The position numbers and the translations under genes were made by a program. DNA of 64,000 bases, taken from Lysobacterales bacterium 63-13. Its GTDB lineage: Bacteria; Pseudomonadota; Gammaproteobacteria; Xanthomonadales; Rhodanobacteraceae. A model generated the notes under the pieces. The model had not been told where the DNA came from, ran no database searches, and saw only the letters and a program-made list of their open reading frames with translations. The DNA is taken from NCBI GenBank assembly GCA_001899855.1, contig MKWR01000004.1, positions 124,001 to 188,000 on the forward strand, given 5' to 3'. This document shows, in pieces, positions 54,906 to 63,487 of the stretch (positions are counted from its first letter, which is position 1; every line of letters starts with the position of its first letter).

Positions 54906-55513
54906 TCGCGCACGTCCACGCCGGCATGCGCGGCGAGCACGTCGGGGCGCTTGGCACCGGCAAAGCGGTGCGACCAGTAGGGTTCGGCGAGGCGACTGAC
55001 ACTGACGCGCTTGCCGCTCGAGGGCGCATGGATGAACTCGCCATTGCCGACGTAGATGCCTACATGCGAAATGCGCTTGCCGGCGGTGCGGAAGAAAACC
55101 AGATCGCCGCTGCGCAGGTCGCTGCGGGCAATCCTGTGACCGGCCCTGAACTGGGCGGCCGAGGTGTTCGGCAGCTCCGCGCCGATGCCCTGGCGAAAGA
55201 CATAGCGCACGAAACCGCTGCAATCGAAACCGGTCGAGGGTTCGCGACCACCGCGCTTGTAGCGGATGTCGCGGAGGTGGTTGGCCAGATCGAGAACGAG
55301 CTGGATTGGCGAGAATGCATCGCGTTGCGCGGCTTGCGCGGATGCCGGTGGCGGCACCGGATGCGGGTAGGCGAATGCGGGCGTGAAGACCAGGTTGCCG
55401 AGGCCGGTGTCGCGCACCCAGCTCGGCTCCTCGGCATGGGCCGAGCCGACCAGCATGACCAGTGCCAGCACGCTGGCATGCAGGCAAACAAGGGAAACGT
55501 GGCGGAGGGACAT
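54896..55513 (-). CDS. NlpC/P60 peptidoglycan hydrolase
   Basis: Exported Cys peptidase of 205 residues; signal peptide about 1-28. Catalytic Cys lies in GFDCSGFVRYVF, His in ISHVGIYVGN, and the third polar residue in EFIHAPSSGK. ATG 55513 is chosen to fit the signal peptide; an upstream start 36 bases before has no support. It probably cleaves D-Glu–mDAP peptide bonds. Its 3' end overlaps the VirJ/AcvB gene, and it lies between that gene and MprF. Confidence 0.86.
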   Translation of the reverse strand: MSLRHVSLVCLHASVLALVMLVGSAHAEEPSWVRDTGLGNLVFTPAFAYPHPVPPPASAQAAQRDAFSPIQLVLDLANHLRDIRYKRGGREPSTGFDCSGFVRYVFRQGIGAELPNTSAAQFRAGHRIARSDLRSGDLVFFRTAGKRISHVGIYVGNGEFIHAPSSGKRVSVSRLAEPYWSHRFAGAKRPDVLAAHAGVDVRDQG

Positions 55514-55629
55514 GGGCGGAATTCCCCTGTTGCGGACCGGTGCCCGCAACGGGATTCCGCGAGGCCGGCGGAAAATATCAGTCCACCCGCGGCAAGGTGT
55601 TCAATCGGCGTTAAACGCGACCATTGGCC

Positions 55630-58257
55630 TCAGCAATCGTGCTTTCCGCCAAGCAGAAAGCGCCGGTAGCCGCCAGCAACGAGAGCGGCGATATCGAGGA
55701 GCAGCCCCGGCACCCACAGGCCGCGTGGATAGGCCAGGTAGGCGCCGACCCACTGCGGGGCGAACTTGTCCTTGTAGCGGCGCAGGCCCTGGTAGTTGTA
55801 GATGCGCCCGCCGTACTCGAAGGCCAACGCGGCGAGGCGCTCGTTGATCCGCGCATATGGATTGTCGCCAACCCGCGACAGCGGTGCCATGCCGAGGCTG
55901 AAATGGCTGTGGCCACGTTCCTTGCCCCACTGCATGATCCGCGCGAAGAGGAAATCCATGGTGCCGCGCGGCGCATCGGCGACATGGCGCATGAGGTCGA
56001 CACTGAGCACGCCGCCCGGGCCGTATGCCGGCAGCACGTTGGCAAAGGCGATGATTTCACCAGCCCGGCGAACGATGGCGACCTGCCCCCATTCCAGGTA
56101 ATCGCGATCGAAGCGGCCAAGCGAAAATCCTTTTTCGCGCGCCGACTTGTCGGCCAGCCACTGCTCGGACACCTGTTCGAGTTCGCTCATCAGCACGGTG
56201 TCGAAGGGTGGCTCGATCAGCTCGAAGTCGAGCTGTTCCCGCGCCGAGCGGTTGAGCGCCTGGCGCAAATCCTCCCAGCGCTTGCCGGCAAGGTTGAATT
56301 CGGCCAAGGGGATGATCGCCAGCTCACCGAGCTTGAACAGATCGAAGCCGAGATCGTGATACAGCGACAAGTCGCGTTCAAACACCTCATAGAACACCGG
56401 CACGCGATCCTGGGCATCGGCAAAGCGCCGGAAATCGAGGATCGCGCGGCGTCGTGCCGCCTCCGATCCGCACGGCGAGCCGAGCGCGACGAGGCGATCG
56501 CGCACGGCACCGCAGGCCATCACGGCGTGGCCATCGGCCGACCAGAACAGGTACTTGTCGCGCATGAAGCAGAGGTGGGCAAACTCGCCACCGCCAAACT
56601 CCTCGAACAAGCGCCGCGCGCGCAGCAGTTCCTCGCGATCGGGAAACTTCAGCGGGGCCCGGCGCACGGCGAAGAATTGCCAGATCAGGTAGGTGATCAG
56701 GCCGATCAAGGCGGCAACGAGGCCGCGGGCAAGGCGCGAGCTGTGCCCGTCGACACCGAAATACAGCAGGTCGAAGCTGTCGTCGCCGAAAACAGAACCA
56801 ATGCCGATGGCAAAGAAGACCGCGACCACCGCCAGCAATCCGGCGAACCAGCCGAACGTCGCCGCCGAACTGAGGCTCATCGCAGCCTGGCTGAACTCGC
56901 GCTTGCGCAGGCGCAGCAAGCCGGCGACACCGAGCAGGAACAACGCCTCGGCATAGTGCAGGCCCTTGGTCAGGGCCAGCCCGGCGCTGAGCAGGAGCAA
57001 GGGCATGGCCAGGCGATAGGCCAGGCGCAGGCGTCCGTCGATGCCGCGGCCCAGGCCGAGCAGCAAGACACCGCTGAGGATGGACAGCCAGTACGCGCTC
57101 TCGATGGCTGCCAACGGCAGCAGGTCGCGCACCACTTCGATGTGCTCGCGCACGGCCGGAATCGCCGCCGAGGCCAGCAGCAGTGCGCCGGCGGCAAACG
57201 TCAGCACGGCCAGCAGGCGGATGCCGAGATTGGCCAGCAGGCTGGCCGGCAGGTCGAGCACGCGGAACAGGGGATGGCGGCGCAAGCGCTCGCTGGCACG
57301 GCCGAGCAGGGGCAGGCGCCGCGCCAGCATTCCCGAACCAATGCTCAGGCCGACGAACAGCGGCAACACGTAGTAGCAGATGCGAAACAGGAACAACCCG
57401 GCCAGCGACGCCGCCTGCCCGTAGCCAAGCGCGGCGAGGGCGAGCACGAGGATGCTGTCGAAGACGCCAATGCCGCCCGGCACCAGGCTGAGCAGGCCGA
57501 GCACCGAAGCCACGGCGAAACATGCGAGCAGGTCGAGCGGGCGGATCGGCACGCCGGCCAGTTCGAGGCAGGCATGCAGCACGGCAGCGGCAAGCAGCCA
57601 GTCGATCAGGGAAAGCAGGCTGAGCTGGAGTTTCAGCGGCCAGGTCGGCAGCGCATGTTGCGCGGGCAGCCAGCGCATCAAGCCGCGACGCGCAGTGAGG
57701 ACGAAGAACAGCGGCAGGTAGAGGACGGCGGCGGCAAGCACGGCAACGACCAGCCACTGGGCCACGCTGGCGGTGATTGCCGGGATCCGGCCCAGCAGCA
57801 GGGTCGAGGCGACCAGCAGGGACAATCCAAGCGGCAGGGACAGGACCTGCATGCCGATCAGGGCCCCGGCGCGGCTGCTTTCGACGCCCATCGAGACAAA
57901 GCCCAGCAGGCGCACCGCTGAACCCATTGCGCCGGAAAGATTGAGCGTGTTCGACAGGCTGTTGGCGATGAAGGCCAGCCTGAAAACCTCGCGCCCGCGC
58001 ACGGCAAGCCTCAGCCATCGCGCGAGGATCACGTCGATGAAGCCGGTGAAGGCGACGGCAGCAAGCGCCAGGGCGGCAATCCCCAGCGTCGGCAGCAGCG
58101 GCATCCGCAGCAGGGAGCGCTGCATCGCCAGCAGATCCAGGCTGTCGATTTCGCGGACAACCAGCCAGGCGACGAGGGCGAGGAAGGCCAAGGGGATGCA
58201 CCAGCGCAGCATGCCGCGCCAGTGCTGAGGCCTTGCTTGATCGGAATGGGGTTCCAC
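55630..58257 (-). CDS. mprF: MprF/LpiA-like aminoacyl-phosphatidylglycerol synthase
   Basis: Membrane protein of 875 residues. The N-terminal half has about fourteen helices, a flippase-like domain (about 20-520). The C-terminal cytoplasmic DUF2156 domain (about 535-860) transfers an amino acid from tRNA to phosphatidylglycerol; motifs such as FMRDKYLFWSADG and SLGMAPLSRVGDNPYARI are typical. GTG 58257 is chosen because AGGA stands at the right distance before it; ATG 58212 has no such site. The modified lipid lowers surface charge and resists cationic peptides. The VirJ/AcvB-like hydrolase nearby may reverse the reaction. Confidence 0.85.
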   Translation of the reverse strand: MEPHSDQARPQHWRGMLRWCIPLAFLALVAWLVVREIDSLDLLAMQRSLLRMPLLPTLGIAALALAAVAFTGFIDVILARWLRLAVRGREVFRLAFIANSLSNTLNLSGAMGSAVRLLGFVSMGVESSRAGALIGMQVLSLPLGLSLLVASTLLLGRIPAITASVAQWLVVAVLAAAVLYLPLFFVLTARRGLMRWLPAQHALPTWPLKLQLSLLSLIDWLLAAAVLHACLELAGVPIRPLDLLACFAVASVLGLLSLVPGGIGVFDSILVLALAALGYGQAASLAGLFLFRICYYVLPLFVGLSIGSGMLARRLPLLGRASERLRRHPLFRVLDLPASLLANLGIRLLAVLTFAAGALLLASAAIPAVREHIEVVRDLLPLAAIESAYWLSILSGVLLLGLGRGIDGRLRLAYRLAMPLLLLSAGLALTKGLHYAEALFLLGVAGLLRLRKREFSQAAMSLSSAATFGWFAGLLAVVAVFFAIGIGSVFGDDSFDLLYFGVDGHSSRLARGLVAALIGLITYLIWQFFAVRRAPLKFPDREELLRARRLFEEFGGGEFAHLCFMRDKYLFWSADGHAVMACGAVRDRLVALGSPCGSEAARRRAILDFRRFADAQDRVPVFYEVFERDLSLYHDLGFDLFKLGELAIIPLAEFNLAGKRWEDLRQALNRSAREQLDFELIEPPFDTVLMSELEQVSEQWLADKSAREKGFSLGRFDRDYLEWGQVAIVRRAGEIIAFANVLPAYGPGGVLSVDLMRHVADAPRGTMDFLFARIMQWGKERGHSHFSLGMAPLSRVGDNPYARINERLAALAFEYGGRIYNYQGLRRYKDKFAPQWVGAYLAYPRGLWVPGLLLDIAALVAGGYRRFLLGGKHDC

Positions 58258-58587
58258 GCGATTTCCTCGATCAGCCGGGAGCCGGCACGCTGGCTGATGC
58301 GCCGCGTATCGATCGGGCGACAAGGAACAAAGTTCAATCCAGCGGTGTTTGCCGGGAGGACGCCCGGAACGGACAAAGCCGCGGCAACAATGCGATATCA
58401 CCTTCGCCAACCCGGGCAAGCCGCAGTCGAAGGGTTCCCGCACGCGCTCGCTTCGACTCCGCGGGCCGCGACCGGCGCGCTCGGCGCGAACGGTTCGAGG
58501 GGAGAGCGCCCGCTTGCGCAGGTGTCGCGTTCAAGGGGGGGGGGCAGCGTCCTGCGCGGGCAGCCTGGCCACCGTTGCCGCGCGCAC
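58258..58587. other. Intergenic region with a ten-G tract
   Basis: About 330 bases lie between the mprF start and the terminator of the ribosomal gene unit. I see no gene. A homopolymer of ten G (58535-58544) occurs about 280 bases upstream of mprF and could be unstable. The mprF promoter must be here but has no clear consensus. Confidence 0.5.
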
Positions 58588-58613
58588 AAAAAACCCCGCA
58601 CGAGGCGGGGTTT
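58588..58613 (-). terminator. Rho-independent terminator of the tRNA-Gln/rpsI unit
   Basis: Stem CCCCGC/GCGGGG with a five-base loop, and six A on the plus strand give a U-run on the minus strand. It lies 50 bases past the tRNA 3' end and ends the rplM–rpsI–tRNA unit. Confidence 0.85.
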
Positions 58614-58662
58614 CCTGATGATCTGCCTGGGCCGCTTTGCGGTCCTTTCCCAGACCTGGTAT

Positions 58663-58737
58663 TGGCAGCCCCGGATGGATTCGAACCACCGAATGCCTGA
58701 GTCAGAGTCAGGTGCCTTACCGCTTGGCGACGGGGCT
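58663..58737 (-). tRNA. tRNA-Gln (anticodon CUG)
   Basis: A complete 75-nt cloverleaf with encoded CCA: acceptor AGCCCCG/CGGGGCT, discriminator G, D-arm GCC/GGC, anticodon stem CCTGA/TCAGG with loop CTCTGAC (anticodon CTG reads CAG), and T-arm GGTGG-TTCGAAT-CCATC. It lies 11 bases beyond the rpsI stop and ahead of the terminator, so it is probably processed from the ribosomal-protein transcript. Confidence 0.92.
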
Positions 58738-58748
58738 GTGGCTGTTGA

Positions 58749-59144
58749 TCAGCGCTTCGAGTACTGGGTCGCGCGACGTGCCTTGTGCAGACCGATCTTC
58801 TTGCGCTCGACCTCGCGCGCATCGCGGGTCATGAAACCGGCCTTGCGCAACGGCGACTTGAGGTTCTCGTCGTACTCGACCAGGGCGCGGGCGATGCCGA
58901 GGCGGATGGCGCCGGCCTGGCCGGTCGTGCCACCGCCGCTGACGCTGACCAGGATGTCGAATTTCTCGGTGGCTTCAACGAGCTGCAGCGGCTGGCGCAC
59001 GATCATGCGCGCTGTCTCGCGGCCGAAGAATTCATCGAGGGCCTTGCCGTTTACCGTGATCGCGCCGCTGCCCTTGCGCAGGTAGACGCGCGCTGCGGAA
59101 GACTTGCGACGGCCGGTGCCGTAGTTCTGTTGGATCGCTGCCAT
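58749..59144 (-). CDS. rpsI: 30S ribosomal protein S9
   Basis: Ribosomal protein of 131 residues. The N-terminus [20 protein letters not shown] is the S9 signature, and the C-terminus [12 protein letters not shown] is the conserved basic tail that reaches the P-site tRNA. It follows rplM by 20 bases in the universal L13–S9 order. Confidence 0.97.
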   Translation of the reverse strand: MAAIQQNYGTGRRKSSAARVYLRKGSGAITVNGKALDEFFGRETARMIVRQPLQLVEATEKFDILVSVSGGGTTGQAGAIRLGIARALVEYDENLKSPLRKAGFMTRDAREVERKKIGLHKARRATQYSKR

Positions 59145-59164
59145 GACTGTCGATACCTGAAGAA

Positions 59165-59593
59165 TTAAATGTCCAGCACTTGCGGCTGCTGGGCGGTGTG
59201 CGGGTGATTCGGGCCGGCGTAGACCTTGAGCTTGCGATACATCGCACGACCCAGCGGGTTCTTCGGCAGCATGCCCTTGACGGCGATTTCAATGACGCGC
59301 TCCGGATGCGATGCGAGCATGTCCTTGAGCGAGGTCGTCTTCAGGTTGCCGATATGACCGGTGAAGCGGTGGTAGTTCTTGTCATTCAGCTTGTTGCCGG
59401 TGACCGCGATCTTTTCCGCGTTGACGACGACGAGGAAATCGCCGGTGTCGACGTGGGTGGTGTAGATCGGCTTGTGCTTGCCCTTCAAGCGGCGGGCGAG
59501 TTCGGTCGACAGGCGGCCAAGCGTCTTGTTGCTGGCGTCGACAATGTACCAGTCGCGCTTGACGCTTTCTGGCTTGGCGCTGATCGTCTTCAT
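59165..59593 (-). CDS. rplM: 50S ribosomal protein L13
   Basis: Ribosomal protein of 142 residues beginning [20 protein letters not shown] and containing the signature [20 protein letters not shown] and [13 protein letters not shown] 59593 is the standard start; the upstream open frame is not part of the protein. It begins the rplM–rpsI transcript; its promoter is in the 59594-59728 gap shared with the divergent glcF gene. Confidence 0.97.
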   Translation of the reverse strand: MKTISAKPESVKRDWYIVDASNKTLGRLSTELARRLKGKHKPIYTTHVDTGDFLVVVNAEKIAVTGNKLNDKNYHRFTGHIGNLKTTSLKDMLASHPERVIEIAVKGMLPKNPLGRAMYRKLKVYAGPNHPHTAQQPQVLDI

Positions 59594-59728
59594 ATCAAAA
59601 CCTTGAATGCCCTGCATGGGCTGGATGCGGCGAAAGGCGCGGGAGAATATAGGATCGCCCGGCGCCACGCAAGTCTGCGCCCCGGAAACAGGCGACGCGC
59701 AGCGAGCCGCGAATGATAGCATCAAGTC

Positions 59729-60955
59729 ATGGCCGATACGACCCATGGGCAGCCTGGCAAGTCACTTGCCGCCCTCACCGATCAATGCGTGATGTGTGGC
59801 CTGTGCCTGCCGCACTGCCCGACCTATGGCCTTGACCAGCATGAGGCCGAATCGCCACGCGGGCGCATCGCCGTGGCGCGACGCCTGGCCAGTGGCCAGT
59901 TGCCGGTCTCCGCGGAGACCGTTGGCCATCTCGATCGCTGCCTGGCTTGCCTGGCCTGCGAGGCGGTTTGCCCGTCGCAGGTCGAGTACGAGGAAATCCT
60001 CATCCAGACCCGCGCCCTGCTCAGGCCGTCACGGCCGCGACGCGGCAGGCTGAGCCGCTGGCTTGCCGATCCGGCCATCCTCGTCCGCCTGGCGCGGCTG
60101 GGTTCGGCGGTGCGTGCCGGCTATTGGCTGCCGCCTCTGGCGCGCTGGTTGCCTGGCTCATCCCGCTTGCGCCGCCTTGCCGCCGAGATGCCGAGGACGC
60201 CGGCGCACGTGCCGGTGCCGCCTCGCCCAGCTCCCGTCGCCGCTGATCGTGGTCGGGTCATCCTTTTCCCGGGCTGCGTCGCCAGCGTTTTCGATCGCGA
60301 CACGCTGGACGCCGCGCGCCTCCTGCTTGGCGCGCTCGGTCACGAAGTCGCCATGCCGACTGCGCCGGTGTGTTGCGGCGCGCTCGCCCTGCATGCCGGT
60401 GAAGTCGAGGCGGCGGCGCGCAGCGCGCAGGCGACGCATTCGGCCCTGCAGGCCTGCGACGCGGAAACCGCCCTTGTTTGTGCCTCCGGATGCCTCGGCA
60501 GCCTGCGTGATCACGGCATGCCTGGCTCCGCCTTGCGCATTGATGATGTGCTGGCCTTCCTTGCCGCCGACGCGCGCTGGCCGCAGTTGCGCTTCAAGGC
60601 CCTGGCGCAGCGCGTCGCCGTGCACCTGCCGTGCACGCAGATGCATGTCGGCAGCGGCAAGCAGCCCTTGTTGCAACTGCTGGCAAGCATTCCCGGTCTG
60701 CAACTGCTGGTGCTGCCAGATCAGCCGGGTTGTTGCGGTGCGGCCGGCAACTATTTCATCGAGCAAGCCGATCACGCCGATCGCCTGCGCGCGGAGAAAC
60801 TCGATCAGTTTGGCCGACAGTCCGCCGACCTGCTGTTGACGACCAACATCGGTTGCCGGATCTTTCTCGGCAACGGCCTGCGCCAGCGCGGTGCAAGGAT
60901 TGCCGTGCTGCACCCGCTGGCCTTGCTTGCCCGCCAATTGGAAACCCAAGCATGA
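59729..60955 (+). CDS. glcF: GlcF-like iron-sulfur subunit
   Basis: Protein of 408 residues with two 4Fe-4S motifs ([12 protein letters not shown] and [12 protein letters not shown]) near the N-terminus, and two CCG domains later ([12 protein letters not shown] and [11 protein letters not shown]). It matches the glycolate/lactate dehydrogenase iron-sulfur subunit family. No glcD or glcE flavin subunit lies in the window. Its stop overlaps the coq7 start by four bases (60952-60955), so electrons may pass from it to ubiquinone made with Coq7; this is inference. Confidence 0.85.
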   Translation: MADTTHGQPGKSLAALTDQCVMCGLCLPHCPTYGLDQHEAESPRGRIAVARRLASGQLPVSAETVGHLDRCLACLACEAVCPSQVEYEEILIQTRALLRPSRPRRGRLSRWLADPAILVRLARLGSAVRAGYWLPPLARWLPGSSRLRRLAAEMPRTPAHVPVPPRPAPVAADRGRVILFPGCVASVFDRDTLDAARLLLGALGHEVAMPTAPVCCGALALHAGEVEAAARSAQATHSALQACDAETALVCASGCLGSLRDHGMPGSALRIDDVLAFLAADARWPQLRFKALAQRVAVHLPCTQMHVGSGKQPLLQLLASIPGLQLLVLPDQPGCCGAAGNYFIEQADHADRLRAEKLDQFGRQSADLLLTTNIGCRIFLGNGLRQRGARIAVLHPLALLARQLETQA

Positions 60956-61596
60956 AATCCCGACCGCTTTCCCGTCTCGATCGTGTCCTCGTCGAAATCG
61001 AGCACGCCCTCGGCACCGCTTTCGATCCGCAACCCGCATGCACGCGGCCGTCGCCGGCGCTGGGCATCGACGAGGCCCCGCTGGAGGATGACCAGCGCCG
61101 CCATGCCGGTGGCCTGATGCGCATCAACCATGTCGGCGAGGTCTGTGCCCAGGCCTTGTACTCGGGGCAGGCCGCCGTTGCCCGTGATCCGCAGGTGCGT
61201 CGGCAACTGCTCGAAGCGGCCGCCGAGGAAACCGATCATCTGGCCTGGTGCGGCGAGCGCCTGCACGAACTTGGCGACCGCCCGAGCCTGCTCAACCCGC
61301 TCTGGTACGGCGGCGCCTATGCGATTGGCGCGGTTGCCGGTCTGCTCAGTGACCGCCTGAGCCTGGGCTTCGTTGTCGAAACCGAGCGCCAGGTCGAAGC
61401 CCATCTGCAGGGGCATCTGGGCAAACTGCCCGAAGCCGACCTGCGCAGCCGCGCCATCGTCAGGCAGATGAAGGAAGACGAAGCCCGCCACGCTGACCAG
61501 GCTCAGGCTGCCGGCGGCCTCGACCTGCCGGCTCCGGCAAAGGGCCTGATGCGCCTGGCCGCCAACGTCATGCGCGCGGTGGCGTATAAGATCTAG
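60952..61596 (+). CDS. coq7: 2-polyprenyl-3-methyl-6-methoxy-1,4-benzoquinol hydroxylase
   Basis: Di-iron hydroxylase of 214 residues in ubiquinone synthesis. Metal ligands are in INHVGEV (Glu), EETDHLAW (Glu, His) and KEDEARHAD (Glu, His), the pattern of the Coq7/ferritin-like family. ATG 60952 overlaps the glcF stop. The coq7–speD–clp neighbourhood is characteristic of xanthomonads. The stop codon merges with a GGGATTC repeat. Confidence 0.93.
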   Translation: MKSRPLSRLDRVLVEIEHALGTAFDPQPACTRPSPALGIDEAPLEDDQRRHAGGLMRINHVGEVCAQALYSGQAAVARDPQVRRQLLEAAAEETDHLAWCGERLHELGDRPSLLNPLWYGGAYAIGAVAGLLSDRLSLGFVVETERQVEAHLQGHLGKLPEADLRSRAIVRQMKEDEARHADQAQAAGGLDLPAPAKGLMRLAANVMRAVAYKI

Positions 61597-61663
61597 GGAT
61601 TCGGGATTCGAAATTCGTAAAAGCTGGACGCGCGAGATTCCGCTCTAACGAATCCCGAATCCC
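61596..61663. repeat. GGGATTC inverted repeat between coq7 and speD
   Basis: A perfect 15-base inverted repeat, GGGATTCGGGATTCG at 61596-61610 and its complement at 61649-61663, flanks a 38-base spacer. It begins at the last base of the coq7 TAG stop and separates two convergent genes, so it may act as a bidirectional terminator. It is a variant of the GGGAAT family seen near 202. Confidence 0.8.
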
Positions 61664-61668
61664 GGCGT

Positions 61669-62454
61669 TCAGGCCAGATTGCGGCCGTGGAACAACTCCT
61701 CGATTTCGCGGCGAACCAGCGCTTCGATGCGCTGGCGTTCCTTGAACGAGAGATCGTCAGCGTGTGCCTCGAAGAGGTAGGTGTCGAGGTCGAAATCCTT
61801 GATGTGCATCTTCGTGTGGAACATGTTTTCCTGGTACACGTTGACGTCGAACATCTCGTATTTCTGGCGGATATGCTTGGCCAGGTATTCCTGCACCGAA
61901 TTGATGCGGTGGTCCATGTAGTGCTTGCGGCCTTTCACGTCACGCGTGAAGCCGCGCACGCGATAGTCGGCGATGACAATGTCCGACTCGAAGCTGTCGA
62001 TGAGGAAATTCAGCGCCTTCAGCGGCGAGATCACGCCACAGGTGGCCACGTCGATATCCGCGCGGAAGGTCGCGATGCCATTGTGCGGATGCGTTTCCGG
62101 GTAGGTGTGGACGGTGATGTGGCTCTTGTCCATGTGCGCGACGACCGCGCCTGAAATTGTGTCGCGGCCGAGTTTGTCGACGACCGGCTCCTCGGAAATC
62201 AGGATCGTCACGCTGGCGCCCTGCGGATCGTAATCCTGGCGCGCGACGTTGAGGATGTTGGCGCCGATGATGTCGGCCACGTCGGTGAGGATCGCGGTCA
62301 GGCGCTCGGCGTTGTAGGCTTCATCGATGTACTCGATGTAGCGCTGGCGCTGATCTTCCGACACTGCATAGCAGATGTCGTAGATGTTGAAGCTCAACGC
62401 CTTGGTCAGGTTGTTGAAACCTTGCAGGCGCAAACGGGGAATGGGTTTGACCAT
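61669..62454 (-). CDS. speD: S-adenosylmethionine decarboxylase proenzyme
   Basis: Proenzyme of 261 residues that self-cleaves to a pyruvoyl enzyme supplying decarboxy-SAM for spermidine synthesis. The cleavage site is the Ser in [13 protein letters not shown], and [16 protein letters not shown] is the conserved active-site segment. The length matches the E. coli-type class 1A enzyme. ATG 62454 starts [15 protein letters not shown]. It is convergent with coq7 and divergent from clp. Confidence 0.94.
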   Translation of the reverse strand: MVKPIPRLRLQGFNNLTKALSFNIYDICYAVSEDQRQRYIEYIDEAYNAERLTAILTDVADIIGANILNVARQDYDPQGASVTILISEEPVVDKLGRDTISGAVVAHMDKSHITVHTYPETHPHNGIATFRADIDVATCGVISPLKALNFLIDSFESDIVIADYRVRGFTRDVKGRKHYMDHRINSVQEYLAKHIRQKYEMFDVNVYQENMFHTKMHIKDFDLDTYLFEAHADDLSFKERQRIEALVRREIEELFHGRNLA

Positions 62455-62761
62455 GATGTACCTCTTCAGCCCGGACCCCGGGGAAACGGCGCGCAGTATG
62501 GGCCAATCACGCAGTTGACGAAACCACCCGCCCGGCAATCGTGCTTAACAGCCATCGACGCATCGGCATGGCATTACAGGGAAAGGACGCCAATCCGGGC
62601 GGCAGGCACGGCCCTGGCCCAGGGGTTTCCCCGCTGCGCCGGCCGACATGCGATGCTTGAATTGCAATAAGATTGGTAAATGACTGCATATAAGCGGTGC
62701 GGTCGCTGGAACTTCTGCCGCGTTTGTGAATTGCAGGCGCGACGAATTGGGAGATGCTCGC
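62455..62761. promoter_or_regulatory. speD/clp divergent intergenic region
   Basis: This 307-base gap between divergent speD and clp must hold both promoters. An AT-rich stretch with CATATAAG lies at about 62685-62693. No spaced -35/-10 pair is convincing. GGGAG at 62749-62753 is the clp ribosome-binding site. Confidence 0.4.
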
Positions 62762-63475
62762 GTGAAAATGGCTGATTTCCGATACACCCTGCAGCGCAAT
62801 GTTTCCAAGGTGCAGGCTCCACCGTCGCTGATCCCGGATCGCGACGCCATGGAGAAATTCCTCGGCATGTGCCATCGCCGTCGCTACCCGAACAAGACCG
62901 CGATCATCCGCCCCGGCGATTCCGCCAACATTCTTTATTATGTGATCGATGGTTCGCTGACCGTGTCCTCCGAGGACGAGGAAGGCCGTGAGCTGATCCT
63001 CGCCTACCTCAACCGCGGCGAATTCATTGGCGAAATGGGCTTGTTCGTGGAAACCCCGCGGCGCGAAGTCATGGTGCGCACGCGCACGCCCTGCGAGTTG
63101 GCCGAAATCGGCTATGAGCGCATGTTCAACCTGTTCGAGGGGCCGTTGCGCGACGAGTGCCCGAAGATCCTCTTCGCCATCGGCTCGCAATTGACCAACC
63201 GCCTGCTGCATACCAGCCGCAAGGTCAGCCGCCTCGCATTCATGGATGTCACCGGTCGCGTCGGCAAGACCCTGATTGACCTCACCGACGAGCCCGATGC
63301 GATGTCGCACCCGCTGGGCACGCAGATCCGCATCTCGCGCCAGGAAATCAGCCGCATTGTCGGCTGCTCGCGTGAAATGGTCGGGCGCGTGCTCAAGCAG
63401 TTGGAGGAGCAAGGCATGATCAGCGTCTCCGGCAAGACCATCGTCGTCCTCGGTCGCCGCGCCGAACCGCTCTGA
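62762..63475 (+). CDS. clp: CRP/FNR-type global regulator Clp
   Basis: Cytosolic regulator of 237 residues. The cyclic-nucleotide-binding beta-barrel covers about 20-130 (HRRRYPNKTAIIRPGDSANI, then YLNRGEFIGEMGLF), and the HTH covers about 175-225 (ISRQEISRIVGCSREMVGRV). It resembles Xanthomonas Clp, which loses DNA binding when bound to cyclic-di-GMP. GTG 62762 has GGGAG eight bases before it; ATG 62768 is an alternative with worse spacing. Two GGDEF proteins in the window could affect it. Confidence 0.92.
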   Translation: MKMADFRYTLQRNVSKVQAPPSLIPDRDAMEKFLGMCHRRRYPNKTAIIRPGDSANILYYVIDGSLTVSSEDEEGRELILAYLNRGEFIGEMGLFVETPRREVMVRTRTPCELAEIGYERMFNLFEGPLRDECPKILFAIGSQLTNRLLHTSRKVSRLAFMDVTGRVGKTLIDLTDEPDAMSHPLGTQIRISRQEISRIVGCSREMVGRVLKQLEEQGMISVSGKTIVVLGRRAEPL

Positions 63476-63487
63476 ATCCGGCGTCGA

